Below are positions 7,691 through 16,876 of a stretch of DNA of 64,000 nucleotides, in pieces (the first letter of the stretch is position 1; each line of letters opens with the position of its first letter). The stretch is taken from NCBI RefSeq assembly GCF_003073175.1, contig NZ_QBBX01000008.1, positions 31,106 through 95,105 on the forward strand, read 5' to 3'. The position numbers were made by a program, and so were the translations under genes. This DNA is from Peribacillus acanthi (GTDB taxonomy: Bacteria > Bacillota > Bacilli > Bacillales > DSM-1321). Below the pieces are notes generated by a model. It saw nothing but the letters and a program-made list of their open reading frames with translations. It did not search any database and was not told the DNA's origin.

Positions 7691-8803
7691 TTGGAAAATA
7701 AAATGAAAGCCTATCAGATCTCCCCTTTTATCGTTTTCTTCATGGTTTCTTCAGCGCAGGTGGGTGTTGGGATTCTTGGATTTGAACGGGTCATTGCAAA
7801 AGTTGCAGGCTACAATGGATGGATGAGTGTGATATGGGCGGGCATTTTAGTACATGTAATTATCTATTTCATTTATCGAATGTTTAAGGATGACGATTCC
7901 ATGGATTTGAAAAAAATCCAGGATGAAACGTTTGGTAAATGGATAGGCGGAGCTTTCAATTTACTATTTGCTTTATATTTTGCATTTTCAGGATTTACAA
8001 TATTACGAACATATTTAGAGGTCATTCAAGTCTGGATGTTCCCGAAAATCCATCCATGGTTTGCTTATTTATTATTTGCATTTCCTATTTATCGAGCCGT
8101 ATCAGGGGGATTCAGAGTGGTTGCAGGAATGTGCTTTTTCGGTTTTGTCTTACCGTATTGGCTCTTTTTTACGATTATTATTCCATTAAAATATGGTGAT
8201 TGGACGAACCTTCTTCCATTACTCAATCATCCAATAAAGGATTTATGGGAAGGCACTAAGGCAATGTCATTAACCTATGTTGGCTATGAAACATTACTAG
8301 TGTACTACCCATATATTAGAAATCCTAAAAAATCGCACAAATACGCTCAGTGGAGTGCATTACACACGATGATACTTTACCTATTGACCTGTATAGCAAC
8401 CTTTGTTTTTTTTAGTGCTGAACAATTACAATCGACCGTTTGGGCACATTTATCGATGACAAAAATTATCCAATTTAGCTTTATCCAACGCTTTGAGTAT
8501 ATTAAGGTCTCATGGTGGATTTTAGTGGTAATTCCTAATATCATGCTCCTTCTCTGGTGTGCATCAAAGCTGGTCAAGCATACTTTGAAGGTGAACCAGC
8601 GATATCCGACATGGTTTTTTATGGGGGTATATTTTCTGTGTATGTTCGTAGTGGATGACCGAGGCAAAATTGATATGTTGAATAATTATAATGGTAAGGT
8701 AGGCTTTTGGATTGTTTATGTCTATATTCCTGTCCTATTTTTAATAAGAATGACTATGAGTAAGGTAAAGGGGAAGAACAAGCATGAAATACATCAAGCC
8801 TAG
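7691..8803 (+). CDS. Spore germination receptor B subunit (GerB permease-like)
   Basis: This 370-residue protein has about ten membrane segments and is of the endospore germination permease family, related to amino-acid permeases of the APC superfamily. It is thought to bind the germinant inside the spore inner membrane. The N-terminus KAYQISPFIVFFMVSSAQVGVGILGF is typical, with the GVGILGF turn of the unwound first helix. The start used is a TTG with GGGGGA 8 nt upstream. An ATG 12 nt later is the alternative. The gene overlaps the third gene by 20 nt, so translation is coupled. Confidence 0.9.
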   Translation: MENKMKAYQISPFIVFFMVSSAQVGVGILGFERVIAKVAGYNGWMSVIWAGILVHVIIYFIYRMFKDDDSMDLKKIQDETFGKWIGGAFNLLFALYFAFSGFTILRTYLEVIQVWMFPKIHPWFAYLLFAFPIYRAVSGGFRVVAGMCFFGFVLPYWLFFTIIIPLKYGDWTNLLPLLNHPIKDLWEGTKAMSLTYVGYETLLVYYPYIRNPKKSHKYAQWSALHTMILYLLTCIATFVFFSAEQLQSTVWAHLSMTKIIQFSFIQRFEYIKVSWWILVVIPNIMLLLWCASKLVKHTLKVNQRYPTWFFMGVYFLCMFVVDDRGKIDMLNNYNGKVGFWIVYVYIPVLFLIRMTMSKVKGKNKHEIHQA

Positions 8804-9884
8804 TCTTATTCTTCTCGTTGTCAGCGTCCTGTTGGTGGGGTGTGGGACTGAAAATCAAATATTGGATGATGTTGATATTGTTCAAGGAATCTCTTATGAA
8901 TATATCAAAAAGAAAGGAAAAGAAGAGCTTTTAGAAGGAACTGCATTGATTCCAGTCTTTTCTGAAGGCAACACAGGGGAATTCAATACTCAAACGGCAA
9001 GGTCCGTAACTGGCGCTTCGTTTATAGCTAAAACGTCCATGAAAACACCGAGACCACTCGTTTTAGGTCAATTGAGAATTGCATTATTTGGAGAAGAATA
9101 TTCAAAAAAAGGAATAGAAGACACCGTTGATACTCTTTATCGTAACCATGAGCTAGGTACATTACTACGCATGGCAGTTACTGAACAAGATCCAAAAGAT
9201 TATTTAAACATGAAATATAATGCAAATGAAAACCCTGCTGTTTATTTATCCACACTAATCGATCAGAATATTAAATATGAAACGGTTCCACAAACCAATC
9301 TTCATTTGTTTTACAATTATTATTTGCAAAAAGGAAGAGATCCTTATTTACCTCATTTAAAAAAGGAGTTAGGAACAGTTTCCATTGATGGTGTAGCCCT
9401 ATTTAGAGAAGATAAATATATAAAAAAATTACCTTTGAAACAAATGTTTATATTCAAAATGCTTTTAGATGATTATAGGAATGGTGCTTATGAATTTGAG
9501 ATAGCTAAAAATGGTAAGTATGCATCTATCGAGAATATATCCTCTAAAAGCAAGGTCTTTTACAAAGGGCCTAAGGAAAGCCCAACATTACATATCAAAC
9601 TGAAAGTCGAAGGCCAAATTATTGAATATCCTGAAAATCAAAACCTTCAGATTCCTAAAGAAATAGATAAAGTGGAAAAATACATTGAAAATCAGTTAGA
9701 AAAAGAGACGGTTAAGATTATCGATTTTTTAAGAATGGATAGTATTGATTCTATCGGACTGGAGAAGCGATATTTTCTCTATAATCAAAAATATAAACGT
9801 AAGGAATGGAAACAGTTATATAAAGATATGCCTATCAAAGTTAAGGCAGATGTTCATATCGTTCAGTCAGGTGTTGCGGAATAA
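8784..9884 (+). CDS. Spore germination lipoprotein C subunit (GerC family)
   Basis: This is the lipoprotein subunit of the receptor. The signal peptide MKYIKPSLILLVVSVLLVGC carries a lipobox LVGC with the lipidated Cys20. The mature part of about 345 residues has the GerC pattern: N-terminal DDVDIVQGISYEYI and central repeats of alpha/beta units. It attaches to the outer face of the inner spore membrane and is needed for receptor function. The GGGGAA ribosome binding site lies inside the B gene, with which it overlaps. A strong terminator begins at the stop codon. No fourth (D) subunit gene is present. Confidence 0.92.
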   Translation: MKYIKPSLILLVVSVLLVGCGTENQILDDVDIVQGISYEYIKKKGKEELLEGTALIPVFSEGNTGEFNTQTARSVTGASFIAKTSMKTPRPLVLGQLRIALFGEEYSKKGIEDTVDTLYRNHELGTLLRMAVTEQDPKDYLNMKYNANENPAVYLSTLIDQNIKYETVPQTNLHLFYNYYLQKGRDPYLPHLKKELGTVSIDGVALFREDKYIKKLPLKQMFIFKMLLDDYRNGAYEFEIAKNGKYASIENISSKSKVFYKGPKESPTLHIKLKVEGQIIEYPENQNLQIPKEIDKVEKYIENQLEKETVKIIDFLRMDSIDSIGLEKRYFLYNQKYKRKEWKQLYKDMPIKVKADVHIVQSGVAE

Positions 9885-9936
9885 AAAGGTCGGATAAGGA
9901 GTGTACATGCACACTTCCTTTCCGGCCTTTTATTTT
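9884..9936 (+). terminator. Terminator after the ger operon
   Basis: A long stem pairs AAAAGGTCGGA...AAGGAGTGT with ACACTTCCTTTCCGGCCTTTT around a short loop. It begins at the last base of the stop codon. Confidence 0.9.
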
Positions 9937-10142
9937 CACAGCTTTTAAGTATAAATTGGAAAAAAAGAAGTAAGCCAACGTAATAGCCAATTTTAGGAAT
10001 AAAGTATAAATGCAACTAAGTTTTCTAATAAAATGGCTGTTAACAATGGTATGGAATGATTTTGTTGACGGAAATATTTAGGTGATGGATAATTTTAACT
10101 GATGAATAAATAGAAAAAATGTTGAATGATGGGGGAGTTTCA

Positions 10143-11021
10143 ATGAAATCGGCACTGGTTCTTGGTGGCACTCAATTTGTAGGGAAACGTCTTGTAGAAT
10201 TAATGATTCATGAAGGTATGAATGTCACGATTGCAACAAGAGGGAATAATCCTGACCCGTTTGGCGATCAAGTTGAAAGAATTAAGCTAGATCGTGAAGA
10301 TGGTGGTACAGTAGCAAATGCGTTGGTAGGAAAGAAATGGGACTATGTATTTGACCATAGCTGCTATTCACCTTTAGAAGCAAAGCAAAGTTTGGAAGCA
10401 TTGAAAGGGAGTATTTCTAAATATATCTTTATTTCAACTGTAGCAGTCTATGATTTTGGTAGTGACTGGGTTGAAGAGAATTTTAATCCATATACATATT
10501 CAATTGAGTTGAAAGGACGTAGAGAATACCCAGGTATAGAAGGGTATAAAGAAGCAAAACGGGTGTCAGAGGCAGTTCTATATAAATATAGTGATGTACC
10601 CGTAGCGACTGTCCGTTTCCCTTATATTGTAGGTACAGATGATTATACAAACAGATTTCAATTTCATGTAGATGCTATTAAAGAAGGAAAAGAAGTTGGT
10701 GTGTCTAATAAAGGCGCTAAATTTGGATTTATAGATTCTGGGGATGCTGCTCGCTTCTTACTAGCATTAGCAAAAAGCGATGTCAGTGGACCAATAAATG
10801 CAGGGTCTGCCGGAGATATTTCCATGAATGACTATCTAGAGACAATCAGCAGAATTGTAGGTAAGCCTGTTCAGTATTCATCGGATCCTTCACACAATCG
10901 TTCACCTTATGATTTAGGTCAATCATTATCACAAAAAGTAGATTATGCACTTAGCAAAGGATTTAAATTTAAGGATATGAATGAACTAATCAAAGAATTA
11001 ATTCATCATTATAATAAGTAG
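10143..11021 (+). CDS. NAD-dependent epimerase/dehydratase family protein
   Basis: This 292-residue short-chain dehydrogenase of the extended (epimerase) type begins MKSALVLGGTQFVGKRL, where the GGTQFVG turn is the Gly-rich dinucleotide-binding loop. The STVAVYDFG and YKEAKR stretches supply the catalytic Ser/Thr and the Y-x3-K pair. The later VRFPYIVG and GDAARFLLAL motifs match the family's substrate side. Similar proteins act on nucleotide sugars, but the substrate here is unknown. I chose the ATG at 10143 because GGGGGAG lies 5 nt upstream. An ATG at 10119 lacks a ribosome binding site. The gene is monocistronic. Confidence 0.85.
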   Translation: MKSALVLGGTQFVGKRLVELMIHEGMNVTIATRGNNPDPFGDQVERIKLDREDGGTVANALVGKKWDYVFDHSCYSPLEAKQSLEALKGSISKYIFISTVAVYDFGSDWVEENFNPYTYSIELKGRREYPGIEGYKEAKRVSEAVLYKYSDVPVATVRFPYIVGTDDYTNRFQFHVDAIKEGKEVGVSNKGAKFGFIDSGDAARFLLALAKSDVSGPINAGSAGDISMNDYLETISRIVGKPVQYSSDPSHNRSPYDLGQSLSQKVDYALSKGFKFKDMNELIKELIHHYNK

Positions 11022-11029
11022 AGTATTGA

Positions 11030-11060
11030 AAACACGCACACTTCTGCGTGTTTTTTTAAT
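11030..11060 (+). terminator. Terminator after the epimerase gene
   Basis: The AAACACGCA/TGCGTGTTT stem (11030-11038 with 11045-11053) has a 6-nt loop and is followed by T7. Confidence 0.9.
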
Positions 11061-11180
11061 AAAACAACATTGTTAATAATCGATAAAATCCCGCTCCTTT
11101 TCCGCGTTTGGTCAGGCTTATTTAGATTGTTGTTTTTATATTATAGATGCTTTTTAATTTAAATATTGTTATAAGTCTGA

Positions 11181-11307
11181 GTTGATTGGAGCGGAGGGCA
11201 CTTGACTCCTGCGGGAAATAGAGGGAAGTGGGAGACCACACAGGCGGTAACGCCGAGGAGGCTCCCACCCTCCCCGCGGAAAGCAAGTGCTCGGAGAGGA
11301 AATCAAC
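11181..11307. repeat. Palindromic Bacillus intergenic repeat, 127 bp
   Basis: This GC-rich element differs sharply from its AT-rich surroundings. Its ends are inverted (GTTGATT at 11181, AATCAAC at 11307), with further nested arms: GGCACTTG with CAAGTGC (11284-11290) and GTGGGAG with CTCCCAC. It holds CTCCTGCGGGAAA and CCGAGGAGGCTCCCA, phrases I know from a widespread repeat of Bacillus genomes. As RNA it would fold into one long hairpin. It encodes no convincing protein, and no transposase is nearby. Confidence 0.8.
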
Positions 11308-11646
11308 GGACAAACTTTAAAGTTTACAAAAACAGCTTTATTAAAAAATCAATATTAAACTACTACATAACTTATTAGAATTATTCTAGTAAAATATTAC
11401 CCTAATTATGAGCGTGAATTAAGAGGATTTCTGAACGGGGTATTTTATCCTAAATCATAATAATTAAAAAGAATATTTCGACTTTATGTAACAAATATCA
11501 CATTTAATGCTATAATTTTCTATAATTCTACATAACTTTAAGTCTTTTTACCCTCAAAAAACCACTGAAAAAGAAGTATGATTGAAAAAACAGTCGATTC
11601 ATAGATTTATCCATCTAAGAAAATAAAATAAACGAGGTGAGGCAAC
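11308..11646. other. Intergenic region upstream of the autolysin gene
   Basis: This AT-rich stretch has no ORF worth calling. The only clear signal is the extended -10 promoter at 11488-11516. Confidence 0.5.
11488..11516 (+). promoter_or_regulatory. Probable promoter of the amidase gene
   Basis: TGCTATAAT is an extended -10 with TATAAT at 11511-11516. A weaker GTAACA lies 17 nt upstream at 11488. The start codon is about 130 nt downstream. Confidence 0.5.
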
Positions 11647-13167
11647 ATGAGGAAAAAGTCGTATTCAGGATTGATTGCACTCATGATGATATTCACAGTT
11701 TTTTTTCAATATCATCCAAGCGCGTCACATGCTGCTATAAGCTCTTCGGCAGTTGTTAAGGCGGATATCTTAAATGTCCGATCTTCTCCAAATTCTAAAG
11801 CATCGATTGTCGCAAAACTGAAACAAAATCAAAAAGTAGAAGTCGTATCTAAATCAAGCAGTTGGTCGCAAATTCAGTTTAATAAGAAAAAAGGTTGGGT
11901 AGCTTCCCAATACTTAAAGGCTAATGAGCAGGTAGGATACATAACAGCTACATCGCTAAATATCAGAAGCCAAGCTTCGGATAAAGGTAAATTAATTGGC
12001 AGTGTGAAAAAGAATGCTAAAGTTACCATACTTTCAACTAGCGGTACATGGTTTTACATACAAACAGAAAGTAAGATAAAAGGCTGGGTCGCTAAAAAAT
12101 ATGTGACAACTACTCCGCCAAAAAGTACTAGTACCAATCCTCCTGTGACAAAACCTCCAGTAGTGATTACAAAAACCTTATATGTTAAGGCAAGCTCGTT
12201 GAATGTAAGAAGCGAGCCTTCGATGAACGGGAAGATTCTAGGTAAACTGCTTACAAATGAAGAGGTACTTGCTGGTGAAGTAAAAGGTAGTTGGACAAAG
12301 GTTACAAAAGATGCACTGACAGGATGGGTAGCATCCCAATACTTAACAGATGAAAAGCTCGGTGGTGACATTGAAGAACCTAAACCTGAAAAACCTGAGG
12401 AAGAAACTGACACAACAGTCGATGAAATGGTTGTTTTAACGGATAACGCAAATATTCGTACAGGACCAGGTACAGAATTTCCTCAAGTAATCCTTGGATT
12501 AAAAGGAGAGACTTTTAAAAAAGTCGGATCTGAGATTGATTGGTTTAAGATTTTATTAAATGATGGTACTGAGGCATGGGTTGCATCATGGCTAGTTATG
12601 CCAGTTATAAGCAAACCTGAAACAGAGGGACTAAAAGGAAAAACGATTGTTTTAGATGCAGGTCATGGTGGGACAGACCCTGGTGCAGTTGGATTACATA
12701 ATTATGAAAGCATTCTTACCTTATTAACGGTTTCTAAAACGGCTGCTCTGTTAAAAGAAGCAGGTGCGAACGTTGTTTTGACTAGAAGTATTGATAAATA
12801 TATTTCATTAAAGGCAAGAGTGGATGTTAGTCATAAAGCTAATGCTGATGCTTTTGTAAGTTTTCATTACAATGTTGGGACTAAAACTAGTTCTGGTATT
12901 ATTAGCTTTTACTACTCTGCAGCTAAGGAAAAAAGATTGGCAGATACGATTCATAAAAGTTTAGTCGCTCATACAGGGATGAAGGACCAAGGCGTTCGCT
13001 ATGGGAATTTTCATGTCATACGTGAAAATAAAAAACCTGCAGTCTTACTGGAGTTAGGATTCGTTTCCAATCCAAATGAAGAAATTTTGGTAGCAACAGA
13101 AGAATATCAAACTAAAGCTGCTCAGGGAGTTTATGAAGGACTAGTATCATATTTTAATAATAAATAA
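11647..13167 (+). CDS. N-acetylmuramoyl-L-alanine amidase with four SH3b domains
   Basis: This is a secreted cell-wall hydrolase of 506 residues. A signal peptide of about 30 residues ends near ASHAA. Four bacterial SH3 domains follow at about 35-94, 98-157, 176-234 and 258-318, each with an N-(V/I)-R-(S/T) start and a GW/AWV-A-(S/K) end; they would bind the wall. Pro/Thr- and Glu/Pro-rich linkers separate them. The C-terminal domain (about 330-505) is amidase_3, with VLDAGHGG (zinc His), the Glu in NYES, FVSFHYN (second zinc His) and the catalytic Glu in LLELGFVSN. It cleaves between MurNAc and L-Ala. The layout resembles B. subtilis YrvJ. The gene is monocistronic with a GAGGTGAGG ribosome binding site. 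Confidence 0.93.
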   Translation: MRKKSYSGLIALMMIFTVFFQYHPSASHAAISSSAVVKADILNVRSSPNSKASIVAKLKQNQKVEVVSKSSSWSQIQFNKKKGWVASQYLKANEQVGYITATSLNIRSQASDKGKLIGSVKKNAKVTILSTSGTWFYIQTESKIKGWVAKKYVTTTPPKSTSTNPPVTKPPVVITKTLYVKASSLNVRSEPSMNGKILGKLLTNEEVLAGEVKGSWTKVTKDALTGWVASQYLTDEKLGGDIEEPKPEKPEEETDTTVDEMVVLTDNANIRTGPGTEFPQVILGLKGETFKKVGSEIDWFKILLNDGTEAWVASWLVMPVISKPETEGLKGKTIVLDAGHGGTDPGAVGLHNYESILTLLTVSKTAALLKEAGANVVLTRSIDKYISLKARVDVSHKANADAFVSFHYNVGTKTSSGIISFYYSAAKEKRLADTIHKSLVAHTGMKDQGVRYGNFHVIRENKKPAVLLELGFVSNPNEEILVATEEYQTKAAQGVYEGLVSYFNNK

Positions 13168-13173
13168 GTGTAA

Positions 13174-13258
13174 GAGGGCTTCTATAGCATCCCTTATTCC
13201 ATTAACCTCCATGAATGGTTTTGGATGTACGGATGCTTATAGAAATGCTCTCTTTTTG
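13174..13258 (+). terminator. Terminator after the amidase gene
   Basis: An imperfect long stem pairs GAGGGCTTCTATAGCATCC with GGATGCTTATAGAAATGCTC around a 30-nt loop and is followed by TCTTTTTGTTT. Confidence 0.7.
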
Positions 13259-13408
13259 TTTGGACAGTTTACTATTCACAAGAAAAATTAGCCATACATA
13301 GTTTGTCGGTTGTGATTTTATGGCATTGAAGTATAATTATAAAGTGAAACTTAAAAAGGACTTAAGAGTAAAACATATTATTCATCCTTTTCATAAGGAG
13401 AGTTTGTA

Positions 13409-14575
13409 GTGCAAAACAATCAAAATTCAAAAATAGATTTTAGTCTCGCTTTTATCATCTTTCTACTGTTTATTTCTAGCTGTGTTGCCATATATAGCGC
13501 GCAAACGACAGGGCAATATGGTGAGAACTTCTTATTGAAACAAATGGTCTGGTATACGGCGGGTATCGGAATTATTCTCGGTGTCATCACGTTAGACTCT
13601 GATCAGTTAAAGAAAATTTCATGGTATGCCTACGGGTTTGGAATAGCTTTACTTGCATTCCTAATTGTGGCTCCCGATAGTATAGCACCATATATTAATG
13701 GTGCTAAGAGTTGGTTTAGAGTCCCTGGTTTTGGTTCCTTACAGCCTTCGGAGTTCATGAAAATTTTCATGATTTTGGCGTTAGCGAATGTTATTACTAA
13801 CCATAATGCTAATAATAGAATTAAAACGATTGAGTCTGATTTTTGGCTATTCCTTAAGCTTGGTTTAGTCACTTTCCTACCATTAATATTAGTGATGCAG
13901 CAACCCGACTTAGGAACGTCACTCGTTTTGATAGCCATCTTTTTGGGCATGACCTTCATCTCTGGTATTACATGGAAAATTCTCGTTCCTTTACTAGCTT
14001 CTGGGGGAGTATTAGCCTCCACGATCATGTTTTTCGTTATTTGGCACCCAGATATTTTAGAAAAGTATCTAGGAGTTCAACAGTATCAATTTGGACGAAT
14101 CTATTCTTGGATCGACCCATATAACTACCAAAGCTCCACAGGGTTTCACTTAACCCGCTCCTTATTGGCTATCGGTTCAGGACAAACAACTGGAAAAGGA
14201 ATTGGAAGCAGGGAAGTGTACTTACCTGAGAGTCATTCAGATTTTATTTTCAGTATTATCGGTGAGGAATTCGGGTTTATTGGATCGAGTGTGGTCATCA
14301 GTTTATTCTTCCTATTGATTTACCATATTACGAAGATTGGAATGGAAACAAAAAATCCTTTCTATTCATACATTTGTGTAGGGGTAATCAGCATGATCAC
14401 CTTCCACGTATTTCAAAATATAGGAATGACCATTGGGGTATTACCCATCACTGGTATTCCACTACCGTTCATTAGCTACGGGGGCAGTTCATTATTAGGA
14501 AATATGCTTGGAATGGGAATTATTTTTAGTATTCGGTACCATTATAAGAAGTATATGTTTTCAACAGATAATTAA
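13409..14575 (+). CDS. RodA/FtsW/SpoVE-family peptidoglycan polymerase
   Basis: This SEDS glycosyltransferase has 388 residues and about ten membrane segments, the normal length. Family motifs visible are NGAKSWFRVPGFGSLQPSE, the QQPDLGTSLV segment with the essential Asp, the extracellular ESHSDFIFSIIGEEFGF loop, and near the end GIPLPFISYGGSSLL. SEDS proteins polymerise lipid II into glycan strands with a partner class B PBP. The start is a GTG with AAGGAG upstream. No PBP gene is adjacent, and the protein is one of several paralogues expected in a Bacillus. Whether its role is elongation, division or sporulation cannot be decided from sequence alone. Confidence 0.9.
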   Translation: MQNNQNSKIDFSLAFIIFLLFISSCVAIYSAQTTGQYGENFLLKQMVWYTAGIGIILGVITLDSDQLKKISWYAYGFGIALLAFLIVAPDSIAPYINGAKSWFRVPGFGSLQPSEFMKIFMILALANVITNHNANNRIKTIESDFWLFLKLGLVTFLPLILVMQQPDLGTSLVLIAIFLGMTFISGITWKILVPLLASGGVLASTIMFFVIWHPDILEKYLGVQQYQFGRIYSWIDPYNYQSSTGFHLTRSLLAIGSGQTTGKGIGSREVYLPESHSDFIFSIIGEEFGFIGSSVVISLFFLLIYHITKIGMETKNPFYSYICVGVISMITFHVFQNIGMTIGVLPITGIPLPFISYGGSSLLGNMLGMGIIFSIRYHYKKYMFSTDN

Positions 14576-14578
14576 GAG

Positions 14579-14626
14579 GGGGCTCAGGAGGTTTGATTTT
14601 TCGACTTTTTGAGCGCCTTTTTTTAT
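14579..14626 (+). terminator. Probable terminator after the SEDS gene
   Basis: GGGGGCTCA pairs with TGAGCGCC (one mismatch) around a 25-nt loop, and T7 follows. Confidence 0.6.
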
Positions 14627-14748
14627 ACTTTAGGAAAGTAATTAATGAGTAGTCGACGTATTGGTGCATTAAAAGATTAAAATAAAGTATACGTTCACAC
14701 AAAGCTTAACACTAGCCAAGTTTTCTACTGTATAGAGGAGGAAAAAGA

Positions 14749-15735
14749 ATGATTCGTTTCGGAGTGATTGGTACCAATTGGATAACAGAAAGACTACTAG
14801 AAGCCGCGAATGAGGTTGAAGGTTTTAAACTAGTGGCGGTTTATTCCAGAACTAAAGAAAAGGCAGAGTCTTTTGCAAACAAATATGGAGTAAATCACGT
14901 TTTTACTAATCTAGAAGAAATGGCGTCAAGTTCTGAAATAGATGCTGTATACATCGCAACTCCTAACGCATACCATGCGAAGCAAGCGATAGTATTTTTA
15001 GAAAAAGGTAAACATGTTTTATGTGAAAAACCATTGGCAGCAAATGCAAATGAAGTAAGTAAAATGATTCATAGTGCAAAAGCTAACAATGTGCTGTTAA
15101 TGGAAGCAATGATTTCAACCTTTCTTCCAAATTTCAAAGTCATTCAAGATAACCTACATAAATTAGGACCTATTCGTAAGTATTTTGCAAGCTATTGTCA
15201 GTATTCTTCTCGGTATGACAAATACAAAGAGGGGACGGTCCTTAATGCCTTTAAGCCTGAGTTTGCAAATGGTTCTTTAATGGATCTTGGAGTTTATTGT
15301 TTATACCCACTAATTACACTCTTTGGTGAACCGAACAGTGTCGAAGCTACTGCAGTAATGTTGGAATCAGGAGTGGATGGAGAGGGTAGTGTACTTCTGA
15401 AATACGAAGACAAAGAAGCTGTCGTCATGTATTCGAAAATTTCCAATTCGTACTTACCTAGTGAAATCCAAGGGGAACACGGTGTGATGGTAATTGATAA
15501 AATTCATCGTGCTGAAAAAGTTGAAATCAGGTACAATGATGGAACTGTTGAAGATCTAACGGTGGACCAACCACAGCCTCATATGTATTATGAAATGAGA
15601 GAGTTTATTGATTTAGTCAAGCAAGGAAAAACAGAATCAACTATTAACTCCTTCCAAAACTCCCTTTTAACTATGAAGGTTATGGATCAAGTTCGCGAAA
15701 AAATTGGTCTAATATATCCTAGTGATATGAAATAA
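14749..15735 (+). CDS. Gfo/Idh/MocA-family oxidoreductase
   Basis: This NAD(P)-dependent dehydrogenase has 328 residues. The Rossmann start MIRFGVIGTNWITERLLEAA carries the GxGxxx-like loop with Thr-Asn replacing the usual Gly-x-Gly ending. Residues about 92-100 hold the family hallmark CEKPLAAN. The C-terminal beta-sheet domain with MDLGVYCLYPLITLFGEP would bind a sugar or inositol-like substrate. The reaction cannot be assigned more closely. The ribosome binding site is a strong GAGGAGG. The gene stands alone and converges on the siderophore-binding protein gene, with a shared terminator. Confidence 0.88.
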   Translation: MIRFGVIGTNWITERLLEAANEVEGFKLVAVYSRTKEKAESFANKYGVNHVFTNLEEMASSSEIDAVYIATPNAYHAKQAIVFLEKGKHVLCEKPLAANANEVSKMIHSAKANNVLLMEAMISTFLPNFKVIQDNLHKLGPIRKYFASYCQYSSRYDKYKEGTVLNAFKPEFANGSLMDLGVYCLYPLITLFGEPNSVEATAVMLESGVDGEGSVLLKYEDKEAVVMYSKISNSYLPSEIQGEHGVMVIDKIHRAEKVEIRYNDGTVEDLTVDQPQPHMYYEMREFIDLVKQGKTESTINSFQNSLLTMKVMDQVREKIGLIYPSDMK

Positions 15736-15737
15736 GG

Positions 15738-15773
15738 AAGAAGCCATGACGATTAATGTCATGGCTTCTTTAA
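15738..15773. terminator. Bidirectional terminator
   Basis: The 13-bp perfect stem AAGAAGCCATGAC/GTCATGGCTTCTT (15738-15750 with 15758-15770) lies between convergent genes. Confidence 0.85.
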
Positions 15774-15778
15774 GTCAA

Positions 15779-16753
15779 TTATTTCAAGAAATAAGTTTCA
15801 ATGTCATCTAACATTTTATTAGCAGCGATTACACCACCAGCAGTATTCCAAATCACGTCTTCCACTTTATGAACATTACCAGCTTTAGCAACAGATAGGT
15901 TTTTAAATAAAGGATCTTCAAGCCACTCTTTCTCAATTGCAGATGCTTTTCCGTCTCCTTCTTCATAAGTGAAGTAGAATAGGATATCTCCGTCCATTGC
16001 AGGGATTCTTTCCTTCGTTACATTTTTCTCAGCAAAATCAGGAGCGTCTTGACCTTCAGCACGAGCGAAACCAAGTTGATCTAAAATAACCCCAGAAAAT
16101 GAATCTTTATGGTAAATACGAACATCTCCAGCCATGAAACGAACGATAGATACTTTTTGCGTTAATTTATCGCCTAACTCTTCTTTCATCGTTGAGATAC
16201 GGTTATCGTAGTCAGCGATGATTTGTTGGCCTTCTTCTTCTTTGTTCAGTGCTTTTGCATATAATTCGAAGTTTTCTTTCCAGTTACCACGTAATGTTTC
16301 AGCAAAAATAGTAGGAGCGATTTCATTTAATTGATCATATAGCTTTTCTTGGCGCATTTTGTTTCCAATGATTAAGTCAGGTTGAAGAGCAGCGATTGCT
16401 TCAAGCGTAACTTCACTCTCAGTTCCAACTACTTCTACACCTTCCATATCGTTTGCAATGTGTGCATACCAAGGATCACCAATCCAAGACTTAACCGCAC
16501 CAACTGGTTTAACTCCAAGTGCTAGTAGAGCTTCAGTTCCTTCATTAGTTAAGATGACAACTTTTTTAGGCTCTTTAGTGATTGTAGTGCTTCCCATTGC
16601 ATGATCTACAGTGTAATTAACTTCTTCTTCTTTTGGTTTATCTTCACTTTTTACCTCTTCTTTTTCTACTTCTTTACCACAAGCTGCAAGGAACAATGCG
16701 AAAACTAGTGTTAAAGCAAGAAGCATAAAGTTTTTCTTGTTTTGTTTGAACAT
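15779..16753 (-). CDS. yfiY: Iron-siderophore ABC transporter substrate-binding lipoprotein
   Basis: This 324-residue FhuD/FepB-type (class III) binding protein has a lipoprotein signal ending LAAC with Cys25, an acidic Glu/Lys-rich linker of about 20 residues, then the two-lobe fold. VVILTNEGTEALLALGVKPVG begins lobe 1 and LQPDLIIG is the conserved strand. It would capture a ferric siderophore outside the membrane and pass it to the permeases encoded divergently. By look and context it resembles B. subtilis YfiY (schizokinen/arthrobactin uptake). Specificity is inferred, not shown. A sigma-A promoter and a Fur box precede it. Confidence 0.85.
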   Translation of the reverse strand: MFKQNKKNFMLLALTLVFALFLAACGKEVEKEEVKSEDKPKEEEVNYTVDHAMGSTTITKEPKKVVILTNEGTEALLALGVKPVGAVKSWIGDPWYAHIANDMEGVEVVGTESEVTLEAIAALQPDLIIGNKMRQEKLYDQLNEIAPTIFAETLRGNWKENFELYAKALNKEEEGQQIIADYDNRISTMKEELGDKLTQKVSIVRFMAGDVRIYHKDSFSGVILDQLGFARAEGQDAPDFAEKNVTKERIPAMDGDILFYFTYEEGDGKASAIEKEWLEDPLFKNLSVAKAGNVHKVEDVIWNTAGGVIAANKMLDDIETYFLK

Positions 16754-16791
16754 GATTCTTCCCCCTGAAAATATGTATTATTGATTAGTAA

Positions 16792-16806
16792 TGATAATCA
16801 TTATCA
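16792..16806. promoter_or_regulatory. Fur box 1
   Basis: TGATAATCATTATCA is an exact match to the 7-1-7 Fur box TGATAATNATTATCA. It lies just downstream of the predicted start of the minus-strand transcript, where Fur would block yfiY. Confidence 0.9.
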
Positions 16807-16824
16807 CTGTTACTCACAAATAGA

Positions 16825-16853
16825 ATCATAATGGGAAAATAAACACTTGTCAA
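16825..16853 (-). promoter_or_regulatory. Sigma-A promoter of the binding-protein gene
   Basis: Read on the minus strand, TTGACA (16853-16848), 17 nt, TATGAT (16830-16825). The -35 is perfect and the -10 differs at one base. The Fur box at 16792-16806 begins about 12 nt after the expected start point. Confidence 0.8.
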
Positions 16854-16861
16854 CAATTAAT

Positions 16862-16876
16862 TGATAATGAATATCA
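16862..16876. promoter_or_regulatory. Fur box 2
   Basis: TGATAATGAATATCA differs from the 7-1-7 Fur box at one position. It lies on the side of the divergent permease operon and presumably controls it. Confidence 0.8.

Noticed and set aside
11122..11313. Minus-strand ORF of 63 codons
   Set aside because: It is produced by the palindromic repeat at 11181-11307 and has no ribosome binding site.
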